Shown: piece after piece, positions 23,412 through 35,053 of the stretch
Layout: each line of letters starts with the position of its first letter
Position numbering within the stretch: position 1 is the stretch's first letter
Source: Nicotiana tabacum
Taxonomy: Eukaryota; Streptophyta; Magnoliopsida; Solanales; Solanaceae
Assembly (NCBI RefSeq): GCF_000715075.1
Contig: NC_134088.1
Location: 2,604,001-2,668,000, forward strand
Length of the DNA: 64,000 bases
Reading direction: 5' to 3'
Notes under the pieces: model-generated
Databases searched by the model: none
Seen by the model: the letters and a program-made list of their open reading frames with translations, nothing else
Told to the model about the DNA's origin: nothing
Made by a program: the position numbers and the translations under genes

Positions 23412-25147
23412 CTACCAAGACTCCTTACAAGTAGGGAGAAGAGTAGCCTTCCAATTGTTAAGCTTTACATTCGGCCCGACGAACTGCACGTCTGCTTTGC
23501 TAGAACCTTCTCCAACTTCTACCATGTTCGCATCATCAAATAATCTCTGGAACCTTTCAATTAACTCTTCATCAATGTCAACCACAAAACTTGGGACTGT
23601 CGTCACGGGGTGCTTCCTGACACCGGGCTTGATAAAAGACCTGGAGAGGCGCGGGATAGGCTTCGGAAGTGCCCACGCCTTCTGTTTCAACCTTTTAGCC
23701 CTTTTCACATCTGTCACTGTAGGTTTGAATCCAAGACCGAATGTAACCAATTTTTCAGGAAGGGACATTGGCTGTATGATACCCTACAAGGATGCACCCA
23801 GACCTTTACTTGGCACGAAGCCATTTTTTAGCATTTCAAAGGTCACCATGACGGACGCAGAGGCTATCTTTGGAGTTGGAACACATTTCCCTTATGGAAC
23901 CATCTTGATCGGCACTGTTTTAAAAACTTGATAGACCCAGGGTCCTTTGTCATCTTCAGCCTCAATGAACGGGACGGAGGCATCACTATGAGCACACAAA
24001 TTCTCCTCACCATGCACGACGATCTCCTGTCTATCCCACTCGAACTTGACCATCTGGTGCAAAGTGGACAGGACTGCTTTGGTGACATGTATTCAAGGCC
24101 AACCTAACAGCAAATTGTAAGAGACGGCTATGTTCAATACCTGGAACTCCATGGTGAACTCCACCGATCCTATTGTCAATTCAAGCACTATATCACCAAT
24201 CGAGCCTTTTCCTCCACCGTCAAAACCTCGGACGCATATGTTTTTCTTGTGAATCCTCTCATTATCAACTTTCAACTTGTTTAGAGTAGAGAGAGGGAAA
24301 ATGTTTACACTAGAACCATTGTTGACTAACACCCTGGTGACTACAGAATCTTCACATTTTACCGTAAGATAGAGAGCTTTGTTGTGTTCAGTACCTTCCA
24401 CAGGCAATTCTTCATCAGAGAAGGTGACATTATTCACCTCAAATATTTTGTTGGCGATCTTCTCCAGATGGTTCACTGAAATTTTGTCGGGGACATGAGC
24501 CTCGTTCAAAATTTTCATCAGGGCCCGACGATGCTCATCTGAATGGATCAACAATGATAGCAATGAAATCTGAGCGGGCATCTTTCTCAGCTGCTCCATG
24601 ATGGAGTAATCTTGTACCTTCATTTTCCTCAAAAACTCCTTCGCTTCTTCCTCAGTGACTGCCTTCTTTACTAGAACTAGATTATCTCTGGATGCTTTAG
24701 CTTTTCTTAACTCTTCCAGGGCAAAGCATCTCCCCAAACAAGTTAATCCCTGGGTCTCATTGACTTCTTCTTTCACTTCCTTTCCCTTATAGGTCACTAT
24801 CACCCGTTTGTAGTTCCATGGGATAGCCTTGGTGTTGACTACCGGCAATTGGGTTACAGGCTTGATGATGACAGGGTCCGTACAGGCACCCTCTACAATT
24901 ATGATAGGCTTACTCGCAACCCTGGCACAACCACTTTTGACTTATCTTGCTTTGCTACAGCATCATTTGGGGATCTTTTCTTAACTACCACAGATGGATC
25001 GCCATTTGTCATGCTCAACTTGTTTACTAATCCTTCAACCGTTGGTTTTTTGACTGGCTTGACCTCATTAGACCGAATTATTATGACGGACTGTGAAGGT
25101 TTCTTGGGCTCCCCCCCTACCTTGTGTACTATCTCGATCATATTCAT
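23412..25147 (-). pseudogene. Protease region of the Ogre/Tat polyprotein (catalytic Asp changed to Asn)
   Basis: The 24848-24093 frame contains the retropepsin-like domain: RVLVNNGSSVNIFPLSTL, a flap-like GFDGGGKGSIGDI, and a closing NLLLGWP. Relatives have D-N-G-S; here the first residue is Asn (codon 24321-24323), so the catalytic aspartate is gone. The frame before it (25147-24899) holds a Lys-rich linker, and the frame at 23768-23412 holds a conserved-looking linker between protease and RT. Three frame changes and a stop separate these blocks. In Ogre elements an intron can lie between protease and RT, so some of the discontinuity around 24090-23215 may be intronic. Confidence 0.82.
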
Positions 25148-25150
25148 TTC

Positions 25151-27049
25151 CTAATAGGTTGGCAATGGGTTCTGGTTGATATTGGGTGCCTCTTGGGTTT
25201 GGACTTCAATTTGGTTTGTGTTAATGAGCTCCTGGATTGCAATTTTTAGGTGCCAGTACTTCTCCATATCTTGCCCTGGAGTACCAGAACAATATTCACA
25301 GCTCACGGAGTAATCAAGATTCTTTGGAGGAGGATTCGGTAATTTTGACTCAATTGGCCTTAACATATCCAACTGCCTCAATCTATGGAATAAACTGGTA
25401 TAAGACTCCCCCAACGGGGTGAAGGTTTTCTTTCGTTGCAACCTCTCATTTTTGAATGCTGGATTGGGTCGAAAACCTGGGCCAGCAGTGTTTTGGTAGG
25501 CTCGTGGGGGTGGGTAAGCATTTTGTGGAGCTGGGTAGTGTTTTGTGGGGCTAGGGCATGCCATTGTGAGTAGGCAGGAGGTTGAGTATATGTATGGGCA
25601 TGGTGGATAGAAATTTGAGGGTCTAGTGATGGGAAGTAATGTTGGGGTGGATTATATGGGGTTTGGGTGTGGGTTAGGTGATTAGGTCGAGGCTGGGTAT
25701 AATGGTGTGACGGGCCCCTCGGTCCAAACCACGATCCTGAATCAACTGTTGCCACATCTTCTTTATTCTTCTTTCCGATCACTCCTCCAGTACCATTCTG
25801 AATGGCTTGGGTAGTTGCCTTGATGGCCGAGTAGCTCATGATTTTTCTTGATTTAAGCCCTTCTTCCACCATGCCACCCATCTTTACTACCTCGTTGAAA
25901 TACTTGTCTATGACCGATATCAGATGACCAAAGTAAGTAGGCTCTAGAGCCTGCATAAAGTACTCCACCATTTTTCTCTCCTCCATCGGGGGTTAACTCT
26001 TGCCGCTTGTTCTCTCCAGCGAAAACCATATTCCCTGAAACTTTCACTAGGCTTCTTCTCAATCTTAGTTAGAGACAAAGGATCTGGAACAATCTCGATG
26101 TTGTATTCGAAATGACGAGCGAATGCTTGGGTCAAATCATCCCAGGTATACCATCTGTTGTGATCTTGACGAGTGTACCACTCCAATGCTACGGCACTCA
26201 GACTCTAGCTAAAGTACGCCATCAACAGCTCATCTTTCCCACCAGCTCCTCTCATTTTACTTCAGAATCCCCTCAAATGGGCCATCGGGTCTCTGTGCCC
26301 GTCAAACAAATCAAACTTCGGCATCTTAAACCCCACAGGAAACTGAACATCGGGAAATAAACACAAATCTTTGTAGGCTACACTCACCTGGCCTCCCAAT
26401 CCCTGCATGTTTCTGAACGATTGTTCCAGGCTTCTTACCTTCCTAAACATCTCCTCCTGCTCTGGGTTTTTAGGTGGTTTCTTAATCTCAACTGGGAGGT
26501 CGAAACGAGAAGTGTAAGAGTAATGATCCGGGGCCTTGAAAGTAGGCTCCGGGGGATAGTATTGGTTATATTGGGTCTGGAATAAGGGCTCACTGGAGGA
26601 TCGATGAAGTGTAGCGGGAGGGGGTTCCACGAAAACAAGGGTGGTTGGTGGAGGGGGTATGGGATTGGTTTAGCTGGTAGTGCTTGTGTGGTTTGGGAAG
26701 TAGTGCCCTGATAGTAGTGGTAATGGGGAAAGCCTGGAGATGAATCAATAGTGGGAGGTTCTTGGGATTGAGCCAATGGCGGGACGAAAGCCAGGTTAGC
26801 GGGGTATGAAGGTGGTGGATGCCCTTTCATCCATGTCTGGTACATCTCTGCCATTTGGTGTTTCAACTTATGTAACTCCTCTTTTAGATTAACATCAGAC
26901 TCTTCTCTCTCCCTTGACGGATCAATAATACTTGCATCCAGTTCTTGGCCGGCCATGATCAACTTATTTTTGGACCTGGTGTTGTATGGGTGAGTTGCTA
27001 GAATGCCAAACAAACTAACCACCTGCACGTACTTGATGACAACAAGCAA
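25151..27049 (-). pseudogene. gag of the Ogre/Tat element (broken, degenerate zinc knuckle)
   Basis: The likely start is the ATG at 26956 (MAGQELDASIIDPS), although an in-frame ATG at 27049 extends it upstream. A Pro-rich N-terminal region switches frame near 26630. The capsid-like domain follows (PKFDLFDGHRDPMAHLRGF, then WYTWDDLTQAFARHFEYN and ESFREYGFRWREQA). Another Pro/His-rich zone leads to 25564-25151, where CEYCSGTPGQDMEKYW stands where relatives have a CCHC knuckle. Both Cys of the first pair remain, but the His (Gln here) and the last Cys (Tyr here) are lost. Frame breaks lie near 26630, 26262, 25985 and 25560. Confidence 0.87.
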
Positions 27050-27648
27050 ACTTGTTAGCGATTAGAGTTTAATAGATAGGCAACTGCACGTTGGGGATGC
27101 AATGCACCTAAGCAGTTAATCATTTCTATTAGGCATTTGAACGGTTGCTCGCGTCATCCCGGTTTTCACTAATTTTCATTTTGCAATTTCTTTCTTTTTT
27201 TCATTCCTGTTTTTCTTTGCTTGATTCTTGTTTTTATCCTTTTACTCTCTCATTTTTCCTCTCTTGTTTTGCCACTATTTCTTTCCCACAGTTTTTCTTG
27301 TTTTTCTCTCCTCTTTTTCTTTTCATTTCATGGTTATGATCGAATCCTATGGGGATTGCCTACATATCATGACGCCACATGAATCAGACCAAGCATAGTT
27401 CTGGGATATGTGTGAAATAAAATAATAAAAAAACATTTTTTGGGGTTTTCAAATTTTCATAAAATGAAATAAAATAAAACATCTTGATTACGACAACTTC
27501 CCCTATAGAGTTAAACATAAAGACTGACAGACTCGATGAGTGGACCAACAACTTCAAAAGAAAACTGAAAATACAGACTCGAAAATGAACTAACAAACTA
27601 ACAATACAGACTCGAAAATAAACTAACAAAATACAGACTCGAACAAAG
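27050..27648 (-). other. Ogre/Tat spacer between ORF1 and gag
   Basis: Non-coding. It contains a pyrimidine-rich tract (plus strand, about 27185-27325) and one copy of the recurrent motif (about 27354-27390, GATTGCCTACATATC ... GAATCAGACC). It also holds short direct repeats around ACAGACTCGAAAATGAAC (27560-27645). Confidence 0.6.
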
Positions 27649-29724
27649 TCAAGAATACATAAGTGCCTCAACTGTTGCTCCAGTTGGCCTTGCTGCGGGC
27701 CTTTGCGCCATATCTTCTTGGAGGAGAAACAAATCATCCATGATCTGTCGGACAAAAATCATAACTGAAGCAAAGAACATGGATCTGGTCATGTCTTCAC
27801 ACTCGTTGCACTTCATCACAATGTGGTCCGTAATTCTCCTAACCTTTTCCTTGACAATACCCTTCTCATGTAGCAACCATCCGATCTGCTGAGATATGGC
27901 ATCCAAACCTTGTTCAGCTGTATGATTTTGCTCTTGAAGCTGCTGCAGGTCCTTCTCTAACTGTGCCATCAGGGCATAGCAGTGCTCCCTTTCTGCTTTA
28001 AGTCTCTTTCCTGCTTGGCCATTTCATTCTCATGGGCGTTGACCTTTTTCTTTATACTCACCATTCCCTTGTCATACTTCTCCTTCAATTGCCAAACGAA
28101 ACTGGCCCGTCCCTCCGCATTCTTAGCTAACTTAGCTCGGGCATTTGCTAGCTCCGCTTCAGTCTTTTGTGAATCATCCTCATAGTCACGTACTTTTTGC
28201 GTAAGTCTGTAGATGAGCTTTTCATCTTTTCTGCTCCTGCCCGGGTTCTCAGCTGCTATTCTCATTTTTCGGACTTGGGCTCGGAGAGTTTCATTCTCTT
28301 GGGCCAACCTTGTTATTTCACCTTCCGTTTCTTGTGCCTGGAGATCATTATTTAATTCCATGTTTCTCAGCTTCGCTTCCAAAGTGTGAATTGCATCTTG
28401 ATATTTTTTCTCTTTTTCTCCCCAGGCCAACCTTTCTTGGATTTTCTCATCAAAATCTTGAACATGAGGTCTTTTGGCAAGCCTCTCGGGCTCGGGCTCA
28501 AGCTCTGTTTCATTGTTTACACAAGACATTTCTCAAACCATATGGCATAATTTGGATCCACTTCCCCCTTTGCAACATCTGCTACCTGGGTGCCATTTTT
28601 CAGATAACGGTAACCATTCCAATCCGGTTGAACTAAAGTCTCGGGCAATGCAGCTTTTAGATGTAGCTCAATGACCTGAGTAGTTAGATATTCATCTTCG
28701 GGCACCACCTGATATCTTCCTAACTGCCTTAAGACCCTCTGCGGTGCATATGGTTGGATACTCCTCACACCCATCAACCATAGGTAACCCTTGGTAGCTG
28801 TCATGTATATGGCTTCTGTCATCGGGAGCCATCCTATAGTCCACTCGACCTGACTTGCTTTGAGAGCTTTCAAGTAGGAGACCCAGGCTTCAAACCCTTC
28901 TGGAGCATTGTAGTCTTTCACCCTTTCCTCATAACTCTCGATGAAGTTATCCGTGCTCGAACCATATCTCATGAATTTGGGGTGATGGTGGAGATGCTCG
29001 ATCAACCATATTTGTAGAAGAATATTGCAACCTTCAAAGTATTGAGCCCCAGTTTTACATAATTTCAATGCTCGACAAATGTCTGCCAGCACTAACGGGA
29101 CAAATGTATGATCTTCTTGGTAGTGAGGATTTGTGCAATTCTGTCCATTGTCCCTTCCGCATTTGGAAAGACCATGATCCCCAAAACCGCCACAATAAAA
29201 GCGAACCAATGATGAGTTTGCCAAAGGCCCTTATCTTGTTTATTGCTCAAACCCTTTTCATGCATTTCGAACCCGACTGAGTACCCGAACTTGAAGTACA
29301 AGAAGTAGAAATAACAATATCCTTTGCTTACATGGTCCTTTTTCATCTGTTTATTGATATTTAGGAGGTCAAAGAATTTGTGCACCGAAGGAGCCCATGG
29401 AAATATAAGTTGTTGTTTCCTCTAATCCCGGCCAAACTCAATATACCCAGCTATTTCCTCCAAATTAGGGGTGATTTCAAAGTTCAAGAATTGAAAAACA
29501 TTGTGGATAGGGTCCCAATAAGTTACCAAAGCCTTGATTAGATCTTCCCGTGGTTTGATTTTCAAAATGTTTATAAGGGCACCCAACTATTTTTTCACCC
29601 ACTTCCAACCATATTCATCTAGATCATTCCACCACATACGCAACTGCAGCTGAACCTATTCTATGACCAACTCTGACGGGTTCTGGGCGGTGTTCATTTG
29701 TGACGGGTCCTGGACAGTATTCAT
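27649..29724 (-). pseudogene. Ogre/Tat ORF1: DUF7745-like domain plus coiled coil, function unknown
   Basis: An additional ORF upstream of gag is typical of Ogre elements and its role is unknown. It starts at about 29724 (MNTVQDPSQMNTAQNPSE). In-frame TAG stops are at 29656-29658 and 29587-29589, with frame changes near 29400 and 29100. The middle (29385-28517) has blocks such as HHWFAFIVAVLGIMVFPN, DICRALKLCKTGAQYFEG and LQIWLIEHLHHHPKFM, which I recognise as the DUF7745 family of plant retroelement proteins. A frame change near 28520 leads to a Glu/Lys-rich coiled coil (28529-27969: EITRLAQENETLRAQVRKM) and a C-terminal segment ending ATVEALMYS at 27649. The combined reading would be about 690 residues. 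Confidence 0.75.
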
Positions 29725-30929
29725 TTATACCTGTGGGAGATTAAGGTTAGGTTTGACTCTAGTGGATCCTTTTTGTAAACATGTTTTTTTTTTTCAATTT
29801 CTAAAAGAAAATCAACGTACCATGATTACTTCGCTTATATGCTAATTTTAGCAAAAATGGTCGTTTTTGCAAATGTGGCTCCTTCCCAATTCCAAATAAA
29901 TTTTGAGGCCGGGGAGAACTACATTATGAAAAATTGACACTTTACTGATAGACTCGTCCGTTCTTTTACGAAAATAGCCCTTCGACAACTTAAGATACTC
30001 TAAGGCTATCTCGGCAAGAATGGCTTAAGACATTACCGAAGCTGGATCGGCTTAAATTTTGACCAAAACCCCAAACTATATTTATTTGAACATTTACTCT
30101 TTTTCTCTTTTTTCTTTGCAAAAATAAGGCCAAACCTTATGTAGGTTGCCTATGTATCCTACATCCGATGAGAATCAGACCTGCGTAATTCGGTCAGTTT
30201 TGACACACTTGAAAAGGACACAGTATTGACCCTTTTGAAATGACTCTTTTTTTCCTCTCTTTTTGAAAAAATTTCGGCAGAGTTTTGAGACATTTCCAAA
30301 TACCAAGGATTTTTGTAGAACCGGGTTTTACTTCCTTCCCTACATCGCTCTTGGTTTTTGTTTTTTGATTTATTTTTCCCTAACAGGTTAGCATGCAGGC
30401 CGAATCAAATAAATGTTCACATAGCACATAGGATGCATCAAGATGGTCTGTTATTTTGGGTACACATGTCCTAGATGAACCCAACCCCTACATTGAGTCT
30501 CCTAAGTCAAATGTACATGATGCAAACAAACATTCCTACTAGGGATCTAGCATGGGGCTATGTTATTCTAAGTTTAAACTTGGGGTTGTGTCCTAGACCT
30601 GGCTTACCCGAGCGGACGATTCGAGCCAAAGAGGGGGCAACATATCGGGAGCACTGAAGTCTACCCGGACTTGTTGTTGGCCGAACCTCGTTCTATTTGG
30701 TATAACTTCTACAAAAAAAAATCGGTCCACGCGAACGTGTGCACCATTTTCAGAAGACTCAGAGGGGTGGCGTAAGAAGACAGCTATATACAATCCAAAT
30801 AATATCAAAGCGGTAAACATACAGCAGTTAGCACAAAAGGTTCACAGAATACAATAATAAATAAAACCAAGTAAAATCATATTAACAAGCTCGAATTCTG
30901 AACCATGAACCAGAAGTTCTGGGTTGTTG
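29725..30929 (-). other. Ogre/Tat 5' leader
   Basis: Between the PBS and ORF1. No coding signal. It carries a copy of the recurrent motif at about 30141-30181 (GTTGCCTATGTATCC ... GAATCAGACC). Long leaders of about 1 kb are usual in this lineage. Confidence 0.6.
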
Positions 30930-30947
30930 TCCCCAGCAGAGTCGCCA
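30930..30947 (-). other. Primer-binding site of the Ogre/Tat element
   Basis: On the minus strand this reads TGGCGACTCTGCTGGGGA, four bases inside the LTR end. It matches the primer-binding sequence known from Ogre/Tat elements, attributed to tRNA-Arg. It sets the right LTR as the 5' LTR. Confidence 0.85.
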
Positions 30948-30951
30948 GAGC

Positions 30952-33900
30952 TATCACACCTCCTTTCTCCTACCCTCGAAAGGGTATAAAGGAGTTTTTT
31001 CAATTTAAGTGACAACCGGAACGAGATTATTTATTTAAAATTTAGAGTCTCCACTTGGGATGATTTATGGTGTTCCAAGTCACCGGTTTAAAATCCCAAA
31101 TCGAGGAAGATTTGACTCTGTTTATGTCTGCGAACATAGAAATTCGGGTAAGGAATTCTGTTAACCCGGGAGAAGGTGTTAGGCACTCCCGAGTTCCGTG
31201 GTTCTAGCATGGTCTCTTTGATCATACTTGGCTTGATAAAAATTGCCTAATTACTCATTTTAGAACCTATGCGCATTTACCTTTTACCGCTTTTTAATTA
31301 AGAAAATTACCTTGAAACGGGTCATGTGTGCGTGTACCCATTTGTTTTGCGCGTCAAAAATCATGTCACACTAATGTGTCCACAATTAGTAATGCTTTGT
31401 TATTATTAAGAAAATTTGGCCAAAGTTGTGCAAACGCATACTCCGGTTTTGTTTTTTAGAAATCGTAATCATGTCACGCGAACATGTCCACGACCATGAT
31501 AGTACATTAAACGTGCCTAAAACAAACTACGAATATGTGTCATTTTTATATCTAAGTTAAGAAATTAATACGAGGGCCATGTATGATTAAATTGTGGATG
31601 GCACACCTCGGACTATGTGAACTAAATTTAATTAGTGGCCTGTTAATAACAATCTATTATTAAGAAAGGTTGATCGAAGTTGCGCGAATGCATACTCCGA
31701 ATTGTTTTTTTAGAATCATAATTATCTCACGCAATCGTGTACACAATCGCAATTGCATTTTAAACGTGCCTAAAGGCTTTTATACGAATATTCGTTCTAA
31801 TATATAATTAAAGTATTTGTGAGGGCCATAGGAGATTTAATTAGATGGCACACCTCGATCTATTTGTAAGGGACAATACTTAAAAAAAAGGTCCAAGATG
31901 TTAAGTCTACTCTAAATTAAGGTTCAATATACCCTTATTAGTTATAAGCGCACGTCAGACAAAACCAGGTTTTTAATCACTTGAGAGAGACCTGGTCTAG
32001 TGGTAGGCCCAGTGTCGAATATAAGAAAGGGCTGGGCTGAAATTTAATACAGGGGAACAGGAAGATGAAAGGAAACATCCCAATCGACTTAACCATTTCA
32101 ATTGGGCCAGCATTGAGCCATTCAAACTCGTATTTAAGCAGATTAACAACATGTTTATCGAAATCAAAAATTGAATTAAACATTCGAATTGAATTCTCTG
32201 TCGCAATCCTTTTCTTATTGAATCAATCAATACTTAAGAAACAAGAAAATGTTGAAGGCTATTGGGCTCCAAATCGAGCCCACGATATAGCAAAACCATA
32301 TGGCCAAGGACTGACTTCCTTCGGCCTACATTAGGCCCAATAATCCTTAAAAAAATCTCTTCAACTTTAAAGCCTATTGACACACAGCAATTTTCTTTTT
32401 GAGCATCAAACACATAATTACCTAAGTCATACGACCTGCTTTTGATGAGAACAATAAGAACATGGTTCTTCCCTTTTTTTAAAAAAAATTGTCCAGCTTA
32501 CACATGCAAGCCATCGATTACATACTAATATGAGATAATCATGTATTGCTTTGACCCTAAATAACAGTAAACTTCAGCTAAAACCTATACAAATAACATT
32601 TAATTTACCAATTCTAAAAAACAAAGTCCCCAAATATTACAAGCCCTGAATATGGTAAAACGTGTCCAAACCCATGTGAAGCAATCAAACAGCTCCATAA
32701 CAGTATGACTGAACTGAGCACTAGACATCATTTTTAAACAACTTAACAAATTACAAAGAACTATAAACATAAGAGAGAAAACAAGCATACATCAAACTAA
32801 AATAAATCTTGTGGTTTCAACTTCAAGGCAGCAATTCATGCTTCATTTTTGTTCAGGGATTCATGAGAGTACCTGGAGGTAAAGATAAAGCAAAAAAATG
32901 AGGATTTCAGCAATAGCAGTAGTTCAGCAAATCAACAAGCCATGTTCAGCTTTCTTAAACCAATTTTTTTACCCAAATAGCTCAGAAATCCTGAAACTCT
33001 TAAACTATTGACAACAATGAAACCAAAGAACAAGTCCCAGCAATTTTCGACCAAAAGGATGCAGAAATTTTTTCTGTTTTTCAAGGTATGAATGGTTGCT
33101 CAAGAATGAAAGAAGAGGGCTCTTATATAAACACTCCTAAGGCAGCCCTAACCTAGTTAACTAATTCCCACTTTACCCCTTATTTTCTTGGTCAGTTTAC
33201 CCCTTAACCCCTCTAAAATATCTGAAACCTCCCTTCTCTCTCAACAAACCAGTCCAACCTTATCCTCTAAAAACTTCTATACTAATAGAAAAATATTCCC
33301 TAAGCTTTAAAATACCAAAATTAACCTCTGACACCCCTGTATTTACCCTCCTAGCCTAAACCAATACAGGTCATCTGATTCCCAAACGAGTAGGCTTCTA
33401 ATGCCCAGGTCTGGCTTACCATAAGCCCAAGAGACGACCTCAAACCAGTAAAGAAATGAACAAGTTAACCAAAACCAAAAGGAACTCAAATTAACAGTAA
33501 ACATGAACTTAACCAATTAAAACCCAAAAGCAATGAACTTAGAAACGCTTATTAATTTAAGCTAGCATTGGTTAAAGAGAGAAGGAAAAGAGAAGAACAT
33601 GGAACCTAATAGAACAGTAAAACTGGACAGATTGGTAACGTTTAAACTAGCCCAACAGAGATCTAATTTAATCAAAGAAACAAAAAAGAATTAACCTACT
33701 GACTTAAAAAAACACATAGCAGAAACAAATAATCAAGTAATTGGTTGAAATGAAACCAGAATCAGGAGGCAAATAAAGCAAAGCTAATGAGAAAATGAGG
33801 AGATATGGGCTAACCGGGAAGTGGCTTGGTAATTGAATCCAAGCAATGGCCAAGAAGGCGGAGAAGCAGTGATTGACCAATGTAGTTGGCTCTCAAAATC

Positions 33901-35053
33901 GAACCAAAACTCGTGTCAATCAAGGGCTCTGGACAAGAACTCTTGGTTAACACGAGTCTTGAGCTGTATTTGAACTTTGAAAGGCGAAGAAACAGTCTCA
34001 GCAAAACTAGGTTTTTTTTTTCTTTTTAATTTTCAGATCAAAAATTAGGGGCGCTTGAAAGTGTTTTGGGGGATTTTGCTGATGGATTTGGGAAGAGGGG
34101 GGGACAGGGGTCGCCTTGTATCAATTTTGGAGTGTTTGAAGGGATTAGGGTTTGGGACTCTGATCTTCAATCTAAGATTCGAAAGGCTTGATGAGGATTT
34201 GGGAAAACGGTTAGGGTGTTTGGAAAGAGGAGGGAACGAGGGTTGTGTGGTGTTAGTTTGGGGAGGTTTGGACCATCGGAACCGTCGTGAGGTGAATTCC
34301 GGTGGGTGGCTGACGGTGGAGGCGGCGGGGAATCTTAGGGCGGCGGCTAGGGTTTCGTTCTCTTAACTTGAGAGACAGGAATGAGGGGGAATGAAATTGA
34401 GGGGGGGGGGCTAATTTTGGACATTTTTATACTATGTCATAGCCCAGTTCCATCTGTTCGATCAAAAGAGATCAACGGATGAGATTTGTTTGGACAATAC
34501 GCCATCGTTTTGGCTTGGGGGGAGCTGGACCGGGTTATAGGGAGTGAGCTGGGGCGGAACATGGGTAAGGGATTTGGGCCTCAGCTAATTTGCCCAATTA
34601 ATAATAGCCTTCTCTTTTGTTTTGTTTTTCTTTTCATTTTTTCCCTTTTTTCTCTTTTTCCTTTTTCTTTTTTTTTCTTTTATAAAATTCCTAAATTATC
34701 TAAATTTTAAAGTTACACTAATTATCTAACTATAAATTTAAACTAAAAGAGAAAAATCAACAATTTAAGAATTAAAGACAATAATTGTAAAAATGAGCCA
34801 ATTTTGTAGTTTTTATTTTTTAACAAAACAAATAACTAACTAATTAATCCTAGACTGTAACATAAAACCTAAATGCAATGCATGATATTTTTGTACCTTT
34901 TTCATGATTTAAATAAAATAAACATGCACAGAAAAATGCAAATAATTAACAAAAATCCTACGAAAAATCTATAAAATTGCAAATAATGGGAAAAAATTAT
35001 TTTCTTAGATTTTATGGGGATAATTTTTATAGGGCAAAAATCACGTGCTCACA
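30952..35053 (-). repeat. 5' LTR of the Ogre/Tat element (4.1 kb)
   Basis: Runs from TATCACACCTCC (the solo LTR has TGTCACACCTCC, so the terminal G has mutated) to ACGTGCTCACA. It is 4102 bp, and the part from 31458 pairs with 1-3647. It contains subrepeats with the GAGGGCCAT...GGCACACCTC core (about 31573-31612, 31822-31860) and a run of 10 G at 34401-34410. A nuclear-gene-like, AGGGTTT-containing zone (about 34050-34370) is GC-rich, but its open frame (34055-34366) is shifted relative to the left LTR and is not treated as a gene. Confidence 0.92.

Larger units (their letters stand above)
1..35053 (-). mobile_element. Giant Ogre/Tat-type Ty3 LTR retrotransposon, decayed, split by an Athila-like insertion
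   Basis: The near-identical ~3.6 kb blocks at 1-3647 and 31458-35053 are the two LTRs. The element reads on the minus strand: a tRNA-Arg-type primer-binding site abuts the inner edge of the right LTR, a purine-rich tract (reverse strand) abuts the inner edge of the left LTR, and the ORFs between them run right to left as ORF1, gag, protease, RT, RNase H, second RNase H, integrase. The extra ORF before gag, the doubled RNase H and the size (about 22.7 kb after removing the 12.8 kb Athila insertion and adding ~500 bp cut off at the left edge) are hallmarks of the Tat/Ogre lineage. Every reading frame is broken, so the element is not autonomous. The flanking target duplication cannot be tested because the left flank lies outside the window. 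Confidence 0.9.

Noticed and set aside
23377..23931. 184-codon plus-strand ORF
   Set aside because: Antisense to the recognisable Ogre/Tat polyprotein linker and protease region.
34055..34366. 103-codon ORF in the GC-rich zone of the right LTR
   Set aside because: The homologous stretch in the left LTR (about 2620-2930) is shifted and differs at many positions, so there is no coding constraint.
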